Origin: Pseudocercospora fijiensis CIRAD86
Lineage: Eukaryota > Ascomycota > Dothideomycetes > Mycosphaerellales > Mycosphaerellaceae
DNA length: 64,000 bases
Reading direction: 5' to 3'
NCBI RefSeq assembly: GCF_000340215.1
Contig: NW_006921539.1
Location: 250,471-314,470, forward strand
Position 1 is the first letter of the stretch. Each line of letters opens with the position of its first letter. The notes under the pieces were generated by a model that ran no database searches, was not told where the DNA came from, and was given only the letters and a program-made list of their open reading frames with translations. Positions 23,631-34,993 of this stretch are shown here, piece after piece. The translations under genes and the position numbers were made by a program.

Positions 23631-24743
23631 CTAGGCAGGTTAATAATTAAGCGTACTAAATACTAAGTTAAATAGCGCCTTAGAATATGCTGTTTGATTA
23701 CCCTAGTTAGCAGTTGTATTAAGCAAATAGGGGGCAGCTATTGCCGTCGCTCTAAGAGATAGAGTCTAGTATTTAATATAGATATTAGTAGTCGTAAATT
23801 AGGCGTAGGTAATGCGCATTTGCTAGAATGTCGTAGCTTTGTCTATACTATAAATTTGTATAGAGGTGTTGTTAGTTTTTGCGTAAATATATTAGTACAG
23901 ACTTAGGAGCTGCCGTTACGGTTATTTTTAGAGATGTTGTCGCCCTAGAAATAGCTCGAAGTATACGTATATATAAAGCTAAGCTCGAGGCTTAGCTAAA
24001 CCTTCGGAATTGAGCTTTATTACAACATTCCTTAACAATATATTAACTAATTTTCCTCGTTATTTTTTTATATAATGCGCCTGCTAGTAAACTTTTAGAA
24101 CAATATATTACGAGAGAAAAATAGTAGTATTATTATAGGGATAATTGCGATATAGTAATAGGTATCCGATTTTAACGCTAAGCGCGGAGGTACCCGCTTT
24201 TAGATACTAAACGACTTCTACAGGCGCCGACGATAATAATAGTGCGTACGAGATCTATTTAAAGTTCTAGAAGATAGCAGAAATAGCGCTATAAGGTAAG
24301 GAAAACCGCTAAGACTAGAATATACCGAACTATACGGCGATTTCGACCGCCGCTCTACTATTACTACCCCCTAATTATTACTTTCTACCTTTAATCGTTA
24401 TCGTATAGAGTATTAGTTGCCTGTCTTAGCTAATACTCTCGCTACGCTGCTATCGATATCTTATCCCTATAAACTGCTATTTTACTCTTTAACGCTATCG
24501 ATTAACAGTTAATCTTAGCGACCTCGTCTTCGACAATATTATCCTTATTAAAGCTAGCATCTCTATCCGGCGGCTCCTATTAAAATACCTCTGTTTCGGC
24601 CTAACGGTAAGCGATTATAAAGTTGTTTAAGGCGTAAATAGCGACGACAAATCGCGCCTATTAAGTCGCCGAATAGCCCTTGTTTAGTCTATAGCTAAAT
24701 AACTACTACTGCTCCTTTAGTATACTAAATCGCCGCTCGATAT

Positions 24744-24915
24744 TGTTACGGACAGGCTAGAAGCCAGCCCTCTATAGCTAGGTCTTAGCATTGATGCCTT
24801 AGGTATTAACTTAATATACCTAACTTCCGCGTTTACGAGAGAACTTCCCTCTCTACGCTTCGTCGACTATAGCTAGCGACTTAATATTATTTATTCACTT
24901 ACTCGTTCCTTAACA
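24744..24915 (+). repeat. 5' LTR of the Gypsy element
   Basis: 172 bp, TG...CA ends, nearly identical to 30831-31002. All five differences are transitions. Confidence 0.93.
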
Positions 24916-25549
24916 GTACGAAGCGTCTATTAACCTCGCTAAAGTCCTTAGGTTCTCGTACTAGAGGCACGCCGACTTTACGCCGTGTTCGAGACAAGAC
25001 GACCTACCTATTATAGTAGGCGCCGTGCTACGTAGGATCTATACGCTAAACTCTATTAAGTAGAGCCCGCACTAACTAAGAGCCTATTAAGAAGTCTACT
25101 ACTATATCGCGTACGTCGCTACTATAGATAGTAAGGTATCGCCTCGTAGTATACCGCTACCTAACGATCGACTAAACCCGTAGGACTAATACTATACGAT
25201 TAGCGACCCGTAGTAGGCACCTCCTACTCTGTAAGAGCGCCGCGCTAGCAATGTTAATATTTAGACTATTCCGCCTACCGCCGAGCTACTCGTATAGCTA
25301 TTCTAGTAGTTTAATAGAGAGCTTACGTACCGACAGCTCTATCGCTATCTTTAGACGTACGAAGTATAACTACTTTAGCTTAAAAGCGAGCGGTTATCCG
25401 CCGAGAAAGAGCGTAATAATGCAGAGGTACGAGCCCTCGCTACGGAAGCCGCCGCTACGGCGGAGATTAACTAGACGCAGACTTAAGCTAAGAGTAACGT
25501 AAAGACGGCAAACGACCGCACCGCATACCTCTAATAGCAATAGAAGCAA

Positions 25550-28500
25550 GCGATAGACGAAGTCGATCGTCTTAACAATACGATTTAGACCGTTAATAGG
25601 AGTAAGGGCTTCGGCCTACTATAGTAGAGGCCCGAGAAGTCTAAGAAGATACCTAACCCCGACGCGTACGATAGAGACAGCAAATTAGTACTAAAGACCT
25701 AGTCTATTGCTGTATTCCTTAAGTTAACCGCTAATGCAGACCGCTTTCTAACCCTCTATAGCAAGCTTTCTTATATATATAGTCGTCTCGGTCCGAAAGC
25801 GCGTATCGTCCTTATTCCGTACGTTAAGATCGACCGAACGAACGACTAGCCGCGAATTACCTTTACCCTTAATACGGTCGCTGCCTTTAAGAAGGTTCTA
25901 ATTAAGGCATTCGGAGACACTAACGAGGAAGCTACTACCCTAGCTAAGATAAAGAGCTTAAAGCAAGGTAGTAAGGACTTCGCTTACTATCGAGCCGAGT
26001 TTAATACGCTTAATACTATCGTCGGATACGAGGGATTAGCCCGTAAGGAAGCCTTCCGCAACGGCTTAAGTAAAGAGCTTCGTAATAAGTAGGCCCGCTA
26101 GTAGGATGCTAACCTGCTCTCGTACGAGGATGTCTATAAGCGTTTAGAAGCTCTTAATCACTCGATCCGCAAGCGTAAGACTAAGGTTAAGGCCTCTAGC
26201 ACCTCCTATAGCGCCTTTAGCTCGAACTCTACTACTAATAATAGTTAGAACAAGACTTTAGTAGGCTTATCCCGGTCTGCACCCGCTGCTTAGTAGTAGG
26301 CTTAAGCTTAGCAATCGACTAACCCTTAGCGCCGTCCGTCTAGCGCTCTAGCTTAAGCAACTCTAGGCGCTAATAGCGCTCCGCTAAACACCTCTAATAG
26401 CGGTAATGCGATAGATCTCTCGGCTATAAACAATAGCAAGCGGGCACCGCTAACTTAAGAATAGCGCGACGAGCGCCGCCGCCTAAACCTCTATAGTTAT
26501 TATAGTAAAGGCGGGCACTAGAAGAGCTACTGCCCTAACACTCGTAAAGGCCGCGCTAACCGTAGCGCTAACATCTCCGCTATAGCCGCTAGCAACCTAG
26601 ACATAGCTCCGGAAGCTAACAACCCTTCCGCTAACAACTCTTGGTAGTAGGAAAACTCCTAGTCTCTAAGTTAAGTCGCTCTTAGAGACCTCCTATCGAC
26701 AGTCTATAGAACCTAGTCTAGCAATTAGTCTACACTCCTTTAGTCTAGCGTTTAGCATTATAGCATCGGCATAGATACCCTTAGCATCGTAACGACACTT
26801 GTAACCGTAAAGAAAGAGATATGCTTCGTATTAGCTTAGCAGCCCTTAGGGTAGAGCCTTTTATTCGCCCTAACGAGGAACATTTAGTCTTACCCTATAC
26901 ACTATATACAGACTCTGTAGCTTACGAATTATACAGTATAGTTGACTATAGCTGTACTAGACACGCTTTTATAGACACTAATTGCGCGTATATGTGCTAA
27001 TTGCCTATCTTTAAGTTGCCTACGCCTCGACAACTTAAAGCCTTCGATAGTACCCCTATACCCGATGTAACTTATATAGCTAAAGCTACCCTCGATGTTC
27101 TCGGTTACAAGGAACATATCTACTTCTTCCTTACTAAGCTTAGCTACTATCCGGTAATACTCGGCAAGCCGTAGCTAAAGCAATATAACCCTCGTATACG
27201 CTAGTACGATAATACTATACTCTTCGACTCCGAATACTATAAGGAACACTATAATAAATATTACGCAATAGTTAGAGTTACTAGCATCGCTCCGAGTAAA
27301 GACCCCGTTATTAAGATATCCGTATTACCGTCGACCGGATCGCCGACACTCTTACACTTTAAATTAGAAATAATAGACTACCGAGAACTACGAGATACGC
27401 GCAACCGCCCTACGAGGCCTAATCGGTTACCGTTACCGTTACCCGCTTTTAGTTACCTAGTACGCTAGAGCTCTAAATCACCGTCGATTAATACCGTTAA
27501 TAACGAGCTAGAACCTTTACCTATACTAAAAGCTCCGATACGCCCTTCCGCTATTGCCGTCGTATATAAAGCACGAGCAATAGGTATCTATACTATTAGA
27601 GCCGCGCCGTTTAATACCCTCTCTACTAAGAAAGGCTACTAAGTCTTTGCCGTATCCCTTTGTAATATTAAATAGGCTATTACCGCGAAGAAGAATATCG
27701 ATCCGTCTATAAAGCTCCCTTCGTACCTATACTATCACCTTCCGACGTTCTTAAAGCAAAACGCGTCTACCCTGCCTCCGTACCGCGCTTACGACTATCG
27801 TATCGATACTACTACGGAACTAAAACACGGCCCTCTGTACTTAATGTTATATAAGGAGCTAGAAGTGCTACGCGATTATCTTAAAGACAATCTTAAGAAA
27901 GGGTTTATTCGGGCCTCTAGCTTACTAGTATCCTTACTAGTGCTGTTTGTTAAGAAACTAGGCGGTAGATTGCGCTTCTATATCGACTATCGCCGCCTTA
28001 ATAAGATTACGGTAAAGAACACCTATCTAATTCCCCTTATCTAGGAGACTCTGTTACGACTTAGTAGGGCTAAGTACTATATAAAGCTCGATATAATCTC
28101 CGCTTTTAACCGCCTTCGAATAGTATAGGGCGATAAATGGAAGACTGCCTTTAAGACCCGATATAGACTCTACGAATACCTAGTAATGCTATTTGGACTA
28201 GCTAACGCCCCGTTATTATTCTAGCACTATATTAACGATACGCTAGCTCCGTACCTCGATGTGTTCTATACTACGTACCTCGATAACGTCCTTATCTATT
28301 TAGACTCCTTAGAGGAGTATCGCATCTATATAGATCGTATACTTACTATACTAGGCAAAGCCGGCCTACACTGCGACATCTCTAAGAGCGAATTTAAAGT
28401 ACAGGAAGTCAAATACCTTAGACTAATCGTTACGACTTAAGGCATTAAGATAGACCCGGAGAAAGTAGATGCTATACGCAATTAGCCTACTCCTCGCAAT

Positions 28501-30730
28501 ATTAAGGATGTCTAGGCGTTCCTTAGGTTCGCTAATTTCTACCGACGCTTTATTAACAAGTTCTTACGAATAGCCCGTCCTCTAATAGAGCTTACTAAGA
28601 AAGGAGACGGCAAGAACCGCTTTTAATAGACTAACAGTTGTTAAAGGGCTTTCGATACGCTAAAGGCCGCCTTTATAGCCTAACCTGTCCTCGCCTACTA
28701 TAACCCCTCGCTACTAATTATAGTCGAAACGGATGCTTTAGACTACGTCGCTATAGGTGTTATATTATAGTAGCACGCCGAAAGCTCAACCGGAGGGACT
28801 TAGAAGCCTATTGCGTACTTCTCTAGCAAGATGTCTCCTATAGAATGCAACTACGAGATCTATAATAAGGAATTATTAGCAATTGTAAAGGCCTTCGAAT
28901 AATAGCGCAGTAAGCTCGAGGGTTATCTAGAGATTATAAGGGTACTTATAGACTATAAGAACCTAGAATATTATATAACAACAAAACAGCTTAGTCGTCG
29001 CTAAGCACGGTAGAGCGAGTTCCTTAGTCGTTTCTGTTTCTAAATTACTTATCGAGCCGGAAAGCTAGGTGTTAAGCCGGATAGTCTTACTCGTAGATTA
29101 GCCGACCTACTAATAGTTAGGGATACGGTAGACGAGCGTATACGCGCGCAATACTAAGTCGTCTTAAAGCCTAGAAACCTCGACTCTGCACTACGGTTAT
29201 CTACGGTTACATTCGATAGCAAATCTATCTTCGATAATATAGTAGCCGCGAGCTATAACGACAAACAGGTCCTACGTATAAAAGAGTGTCTCGATATACG
29301 TACCGCTCCGTTAAAGTCCGATAGCACATTGTACTAAATGTTACCTTCTAAGTGCGAGTTTGTCGCTAACCTATTATACTATCGAGACAGTCTGTTCGTT
29401 CCGGACACCCGTAACCTACGCATACGCATTATCGAAGCTTGTTACGCTTATCCGAGCGCTAGACATCCTAGACGAGAACACATATACGACCTAGTTAGCC
29501 GTTACTATTACTAGCCTAAATTACGTCGCGATGTAGCTCGGTATATTATACACTGCTATATATATAAACGTACCTATAGTAATCGCTAACGAAAGCAAGG
29601 TCTCCTTCGCCCGTTACTAGTGCCCGAATACCGCTAGCAACATATTACCCTAGACCTTATTATAGGACTTCCTATATTAACTACCGGACACAATGCTATA
29701 CTCGTAGTTATAGACCGGCTTACGAAAATAAGACACCTTATCGCTATAACTAAGAAGCATACGACGGCCTTAGATATAGCTAAAGTCTTCTTAGACCGCG
29801 TCTAGAAACATTATAGCTACCCGAGAACAATAACTTCCGACCGAGGCCTATAGTTTGTGTTACAATTCTAGCGCGCTCTCTATCGGCTTACTTATACTAA
29901 GCTCTAGCTATCGACTGCTCGATATCTATAGACCGATAGGCAGACGGAGAGGTTTAATAGCACAACGGAAGCGTACCTACGAGCATATATGAATTATAGC
30001 GGTAACGACTAGACCTAGTAGCTTCCTATAGCCGAGTTTGTAGGCAATAACTAGCGCTCCGACACTATCGGCATGTCGCCGTTCTACGCCTGCTACGGCT
30101 ATAACCCTCGTATAGGTATTAAACTCGATAATGTACCTCCGGGTACGGAACTAGTAGTAGTCGACTTCGTTCGTTGAGCTTATAAGTTAGAGCAATAAGC
30201 CGTACGCTACTTACGATAGGCCTAAGCGGAAATAGAACGCACTACTAACAAAGAACGCCGCCCGCACCTAGCTTACGACGTTAGCGATAAGGTCTTCCTC
30301 TCTTTAAAAGGAATAAACATAGAGTGTAACCCGAAACTCGAATAACGTAAAGTAGGACCTTTCCGCATTATCGAAGTAATATCGCCGTATGCGTACAAGC
30401 TCGAATTACCTTAGTCGATAAAGATTTACGACGTGTTCTACGCTTTACTATTATTACCGATGCCGCGATCCTCGCCGATACTAGGATAAGACAATGCACC
30501 TCCGCCGCCCGTTAATATCGATAGAGAGACTAAGTACGAAGTCGAAGGCATTATTAATTTACGCTAGTTTAGCAAGAAGAGAAGTAAGAGTAGAGTATTT
30601 AAATACAAGGTCCTTTAGTTAGGATACGATAAGAGCGAGGCTTTATAGATAATAGTAGACAATGTCGCTAATGCGACTAAAGCAGTCGCTAACTTCTACG
30701 TACGGTATCTAAATAAGCTACGCTCTAGCA
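25550..30730 (+). pseudogene. Gag-Pol of the Gypsy chromovirus, RIP-inactivated
   Basis: Domain order read through stops: gag (about 25630-26540) with DFAYYRAEFNTLNTIVGYEG and a ruined zinc knuckle YSYYSKGGH-KSYCPN whose first cysteines are Tyr/Ser; protease region about 26750-27200; reverse transcriptase (about 27840-28400) with KKLGGRLRFYIDYRRLNKIT and YLDNVLIYLD in place of the YxDD active site; RNase H (about 28640-29000) with ETDALDYVAIGVIL; integrase (about 29330-30200) with HPRREHIYDLVSRYY, HITLDLIIGLP and TITSDRGL; chromodomain (about 30530-30720) with KYEVEGIINLR and GYDKSEAL. Stops sit at Gln and Trp sites, including the chromodomain aromatic cage. In living chromoviruses the chromodomain steers integration to methylated H3K9 chromatin. 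Confidence 0.9.
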
Positions 30731-30830
30731 ATGTCCTACCTACCCTCCCTACTTCCGCCGCTGCTATACGCGTCTATAGCATTGCCGCCGCTGCTACGTT
30801 GTCGCTAGCGGCTGCCCTAGAGGGGGGTAG

Positions 30831-31002
30831 TGTTACGGACAGGCTAGAAGCTAGCCCTCTATAGCTAGGTCTTAGCATTAATGCCTTAGGTATCAACTTA
30901 ATATACCTAACTTCCGCGTTTACGAGAGAACTTCCCTCTCTACGCTTCGTCGACTATAGCTAGCAACTTAATATTATTTATTTACTTACTCGTTCCTTAA
31001 CA
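30831..31002 (+). repeat. 3' LTR of the Gypsy element
   Basis: 172 bp, TG...CA ends, directly after a G-rich polypurine tract and followed by the target duplication GATAT. Confidence 0.93.
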
Positions 31003-32250
31003 GATATAGTTACGAAGCTACGAATAGCGTAGATTAAATAGCTCTTCCTTCCGCTTAGGCTTTAACTCGGAGGTATACTATTCTCGAAGGTAGTATCGCG
31101 TCCTTTAGTAAGGAACTAATATATACTTAAGGTTCTTCGAGTAGCTACCGTCGGCGAGGTAGAACCTGCCTTTAGGTATCCTTAACCCTCTTCTAACCGC
31201 CGTTTGTAGTATAGTACTATCCGCCGCCGAGCCCTCCTATCTAGGCAATATATATATTATATAGCCGTTAAAATCGTAGCAAGCAAGCACATTCTACGAA
31301 ACACTATCTTTACGATTGCGGTATGCGCCTAGATTAGCTACCCTTACGGCCTTAAATAGTACGTAAGTGCTATTAAGGGCACCTATACAACCTAAGAAGT
31401 ATAGCTAGAATTTAGGGTTGTCCGATATCTTACTCGGTATACCTTCGCTTCTATTAGGTTGCCGCGACTTATCTCGAAACAACGTATATAACAACCGACT
31501 AATTTTAAGAATAGCTCTTCGATAGCTTAATAACGAGTGCTAATATATCCGCCGCAATTAACTATAAGTTATACCGTACGCCGCTATATTAAGGAATATA
31601 ACTACCTATTTAGCCGGACTAATTCGCGGACCGCCGGTAAGGTCGTATTCTTCTATAAAGGTGCTTACTAACGCCTTAAGAACAGGCTGTCGAAGCCTCG
31701 TCGTATTATAGCAGTATTCCGGCGGTCTAACTAGTATAATCTACGTCTACTACGAGCCTAACTCTAGCGCTACGAGAGTCGATATTATACCCTTCGGTCG
31801 ATAGCGTAGTCGCTCCGTCTCGTCTAGCAATAAACGAAGTATCTAAAGTACTATATAGACTAATAGGCATAGTACGAGGTCCTCGAGATCCGCCTCTATC
31901 TCCTCGAAATCGTCTATTCTAGCTATATACCCTATAAAATACCTACTTCTACGACAACTGTAAGAAAGAGCGAGATATACTATACTAGACCGGATAGAGA
32001 TATATCCGTACGGGAATAGGCGCCTGCTCTTTAGTAGTTTAATTATAAAAGCAAGCCTGTCTTGCTAAAAGGCTACTTTTAGAATTAGCCTGTCTAAAGA
32101 GGTAGATTATAGATAATTGGACTGTCTTGTAGATAAGATCTATAATTGAATGGATTATAGGTATTTAACGCGTCTTATAGTAGACCTACTCGTCTTATAG
32201 ATAAGACGCCTCAATTATAGATAATTGAGCGCGAGGTATTCAAGGCCTTA

Positions 32251-32668
32251 CCTGACAACGTCTGTCTCGGTTCTCTCTCCTCTCGCTTTCTTTATTCGGC
32301 TTCCTTCCTTCCTTCCTTCCTTCCTTCCGAATGAATCCACAAATTGGCGAGAAGCGAGCCGACGGGGGACCCGACGACGACATGCAAAGAAACCACGTGG
32401 TTCTAGTGGGAAGAAAGGAAGGAGCGTAGACAGGTAGGTCGAAAAGCATTTTCCATTCATTCATTCATTCCCTTTTTAGACGAGCACGAGACCACAAAAA
32501 AAGGATTGTTTTTTTTTTGCTACAGGTACACGAAATACCCACCACTCACTCCAGCAAGTTTGATTTCTTTTCACTAGTAGCTGTCCGCTGCACTTCCATG
32601 TCCATCACCTTGCATTCATTCTTCATTCATGATTCCACGTCGATGCAATACACCGGTGGTGTGATTCA
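32251..32668. other. Spacer with tetranucleotide repeats
   Basis: Normal-composition sequence resumes exactly at the Harbinger right end. It holds a TTCC tetranucleotide run (32301-32328), ATTC repeats (about 32455-32470) and a T-run near 32509. It is probably the 3' region of the AT-hook gene. No gene seen. Confidence 0.5.
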
Positions 32669-34720
32669 TCATCTCCAACTCTGGCTCGAGCTGCGATGAA
32701 GCTCAGCACTCATCGATTCGAACTCCATATCCCAATCGTCAATGTCGGCGAACTTGGCCTTCGCAGCTTCCAACTCCTTTGACTTGACCACTTCTTGCAT
32801 TGATAAGCATACTTCCGGGAGTGTGGACTCTTCGGCATCCTCAAAGTCTGAGCCTTCATTCTCCTTGTCGGATTCCTCGAGTCTGCGACTATACGTCTTT
32901 TGCTGTTTCTTACTCGTGGCGGCGGAGGCTTTGGCGGGTTTGTTGGTTGTCGTCTGCGTCGTCTTCGATGATTTGCTCTTTTTCGTGGACGCATTCTTTC
33001 GACCGGTATATTGCACGCTTTTCGTTTGGTTTCGCATTCTCCCTCCAAGTTCATCTTCATCAACATCGAGATGGCTCGTCTGCAAAGGCGCGTCCGAGTC
33101 TTCGTCAGATTCTTCGAAATCGAATTCCGATTTCCGGTGGCGAGGTTTGAGTGCACGTCTCCTCCTGGGAAGCATTGATTGCAGCGTTGCGGTTTTCACA
33201 GGTTTGGACTTGGCTCTCGACTTCCTCTTGACCGGCTCGGGAGATATCTGGGTGGCCGGTGGTCGCATAAAGTCTTTTTCACCTTGTTCATTGTTGAAAG
33301 TGTTATGTAGTGGGCTGCTGCTCAACGGATCGGCCATGGTCGCATTAGGCACATCGTCATCAGCATCTCCTTCATCACGTTCAACGCTCGGCCGTACGTC
33401 CGCTTCCTCGTCGTCCTCCCTTTCAGTAGACGGAACAATGAAACTGCCACCTTTGGCCAGATAATCCTGCCGTGATGGTGGCGGATCTGAAGGAGGCGTT
33501 GAAACCGATGGTGAATTCTCGACTTGAACGTCGGAAGTCAATGTTGGTTGAGGTGTGTCAGCTCTTGCGGTGGAGGACCTAATCACAATCTCTTCATCAA
33601 GCTCATCCTGCCCGGGTTGAGTCGCTTCGTATTCATCTTGCAGAGAGTCAGGCACCATCTTCTGCCTTTTCGCTCTGAGAGCGCTAAGCGATCCAGAGGA
33701 CACGTCTGCCTCATCAGACTTTCGCTTTTTCTGCGTTGACGAGCTCGACTGCCTCTCCTGCGCCTTCGATTGGCTCAAAGTTCTCCTCTTAGCCCTCCCG
33801 ACGGAGCTTCGCACGACTTTACCAGCATTCAAGGGAGTGCCTTCGGCTTCTGGCGCAAAGTCGTCTTCATCTTCATCCTCGCCATCCAGGTCAAGATCAA
33901 GGAGACTCGAGTCTTCGACAGCATTATCGTCCACAATGATGTTGGTAGCGTTTACCAGAGAAGGTCGCGCACTAGCTGTCCTCTGCTGAACCATTTGGAG
34001 CATGCTTGGCTGACGCGGCCTGCGTTTGAAGTTCTTCAACGCAAGTATGCTGCTTTCGACGAGTGGAGTATTGTGTGTCTTCATGATAGAGGCGGGTGGA
34101 ATGATCGAGGTACGAGTTCCTTTCACCGCGCTGAGCTTTCCGGGCGGTGGGGGCGAAGGTGTTAAGGAGGGTTCAGATGGCTCCGCGGCATTAGTGGTCG
34201 ATGTTCGCACGTTGTCTTTGACCGATAGAGGGTCAGATGATGTTACCACCACGTCTGATGGGATTGCTGTAGCGAGTGGTTTCGCACGCTGGCCGCGCGC
34301 AGTCGCTTCCATTCGTTCTTTCAGTCCTTGAAGCACCTTGCTCGACGCTTCGCTCTGAACAATCTTTCGTGTAGTGCGCGCGGGCCGGGTATTTGTCTTT
34401 GGTGCCGCAGCGGAGGCAGTCTTATTCTCGACCAGCTCATCTGTGGTCAATGGCGCTTCAGCTGGCTGGCTGGCGCTCTTGTCACTCATCGGCCCCAAAC
34501 CACCTGCCATGACCAATTCATCCTCATTCTGCTTGTACTTCTTCGGTCGCCCACGCTTTGGCTTCGCGTCCTTGACCAGGCCCTCCGTGTCCCTATCATC
34601 GGGGTAGACTGGTACATTGACTTTCGCCGTGTTGGTCTTCTCCTTCAGAGCCTGTCGCGTCGCTGGCATTGCGGCTTTGGTGCTCGCTTGCGACGCCGGA
34701 TGATTGCGCAGTCGTGCCAT
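32669..34720 (-). CDS. AT-hook protein, probable nuclear/chromatin factor
   Basis: A single-exon 683-residue product from the ATG giving MARLRNHPASQAST. A frame-open GTG lies three codons upstream, but ATG is the likely start. Visible features: an AT-hook at about residues 55-65 (AKPKRGRPKKYKQ); long disordered acidic/Ser-Pro segments; basic patches such as KRKSRAKSKPVKTATL and MLPRRRRALKPRHRKSEFDF; and a short conserved-looking tail, SMQEVVKSKELEAAKAKFAD followed by IDDWDMEFESMS. It is therefore probably nuclear and DNA-associated. The tail resembles the end of a fungal family with AT-hooks whose function I cannot name. Its promoter is shared with the divergent aminopeptidase gene, 273 bp away. 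It is the first intact gene beside a RIP block, yet its codon use is normal. Confidence 0.8.
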   Translation of the reverse strand: MARLRNHPASQASTKAAMPATRQALKEKTNTAKVNVPVYPDDRDTEGLVKDAKPKRGRPKKYKQNEDELVMAGGLGPMSDKSASQPAEAPLTTDELVENKTASAAAPKTNTRPARTTRKIVQSEASSKVLQGLKERMEATARGQRAKPLATAIPSDVVVTSSDPLSVKDNVRTSTTNAAEPSEPSLTPSPPPPGKLSAVKGTRTSIIPPASIMKTHNTPLVESSILALKNFKRRPRQPSMLQMVQQRTASARPSLVNATNIIVDDNAVEDSSLLDLDLDGEDEDEDDFAPEAEGTPLNAGKVVRSSVGRAKRRTLSQSKAQERQSSSSTQKKRKSDEADVSSGSLSALRAKRQKMVPDSLQDEYEATQPGQDELDEEIVIRSSTARADTPQPTLTSDVQVENSPSVSTPPSDPPPSRQDYLAKGGSFIVPSTEREDDEEADVRPSVERDEGDADDDVPNATMADPLSSSPLHNTFNNEQGEKDFMRPPATQISPEPVKRKSRAKSKPVKTATLQSMLPRRRRALKPRHRKSEFDFEESDEDSDAPLQTSHLDVDEDELGGRMRNQTKSVQYTGRKNASTKKSKSSKTTQTTTNKPAKASAATSKKQQKTYSRRLEESDKENEGSDFEDAEESTLPEVCLSMQEVVKSKELEAAKAKFADIDDWDMEFESMSAELHRSSSQSWR

Positions 34721-34993
34721 GGCTGCCACATGTATTGGTTCCCTCCCTCAGCGCATTCCTATTGATGATAGTAGTGGTTTCGACGTGGGCGACGCGTGAT
34801 TGTGGTGGTGATGTGGATGACGCGAAGAAGCGAAACCAAAACAAGCTGAGCGGGCAAGTGCTGCCGAGGCTCGATAATAACACCTCCCTTTCTCGACCAT
34901 TCTCCCGACATCTCGGAGCGCTGCCAACACTGCACCTTTGACTGCTACAACCCGTAAATGCTGGGTCAAAGGCAGTAGATCGATGGTGTTCCG
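34721..34993. promoter_or_regulatory. Divergent promoter, AT-hook gene / aminopeptidase gene
   Basis: 273 bp between divergent start codons; both transcripts must start within or close to it. No clear core element is visible. If the aminopeptidase uses its second ATG at 35114 the shared space grows to 393 bp. Confidence 0.5.

Larger units (their letters stand above)
24744..31002 (+). mobile_element. Complete Ty3/Gypsy chromovirus LTR retrotransposon, RIP-inactivated
   Basis: 6259 bp bounded by two 172-bp LTRs beginning TGTTACGGACAGGCTAG and ending CCTTAACA, flanked by a perfect 5-bp target duplication GATAT (24739-24743 and 31003-31007). A purine tract AGAGGGGGGTAG precedes the 3' LTR. The plus strand holds gag, reverse transcriptase, RNase H, integrase and a C-terminal chromodomain in Gypsy order. 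It inserted into the transposase gene of the Harbinger element. The two LTRs differ at five positions, all C/T or G/A transitions, so divergence reflects RIP and not age. Confidence 0.95.
24500..31950 (-). pseudogene. Harbinger DDE transposase, split by the Gypsy element and RIP-inactivated
   Basis: The minus-strand gene has its N-terminal part at about 31950-31003 and its C-terminal part at about 24743-24500; the Gypsy element separates them. Recognisable pieces: the first catalytic region reads CIGALNSTYV where the family has GAIDGTH, so the Asp is now Asn. Then come GAYRNRKDS and NVLACYDFNG, then GRFYLADGSYSKN with the second Asp. Across the insertion point FNLRYS-LRNYIERRFSILKE corresponds to the family signature NLRHxxxRNxIERxFGxLK. 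The insertion lies between LRNYI and ERRFS, and joining the halves over the GATAT duplication keeps the frame, which confirms the nesting order. Confidence 0.82.
22271..32247. mobile_element. PIF/Harbinger DNA transposon, RIP-inactivated, split by a Gypsy insertion
   Basis: Inverted ends match: left GGCCTTAAATACCTCGCG from 22271 inward, right (reverse complement from 32247) GGCCTTGAATACCTCGCG. They continue into AATTATC with only a few, mostly transition, differences (about 28 of the first 32 positions agree). Flanking both ends is TTA (22268-22270 and 32248-32250), the 3-bp TWA target duplication of PIF/Harbinger. Inside are the two genes such elements carry: a Myb/SANT-like protein (plus strand) and a DDE transposase (minus strand). 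Total length is 9977 bp. Removing the Gypsy insertion and its duplicated target leaves about 3.7 kb, a normal size for the family. The base-composition border at 32250 coincides with the element end. Confidence 0.9.

Noticed and set aside
25251..25502. 83-codon plus-strand frame between the 5' LTR and gag
   Set aside because: Low-complexity Ser/Tyr/Arg composition within RIP-mutated leader sequence; not a recognisable protein.
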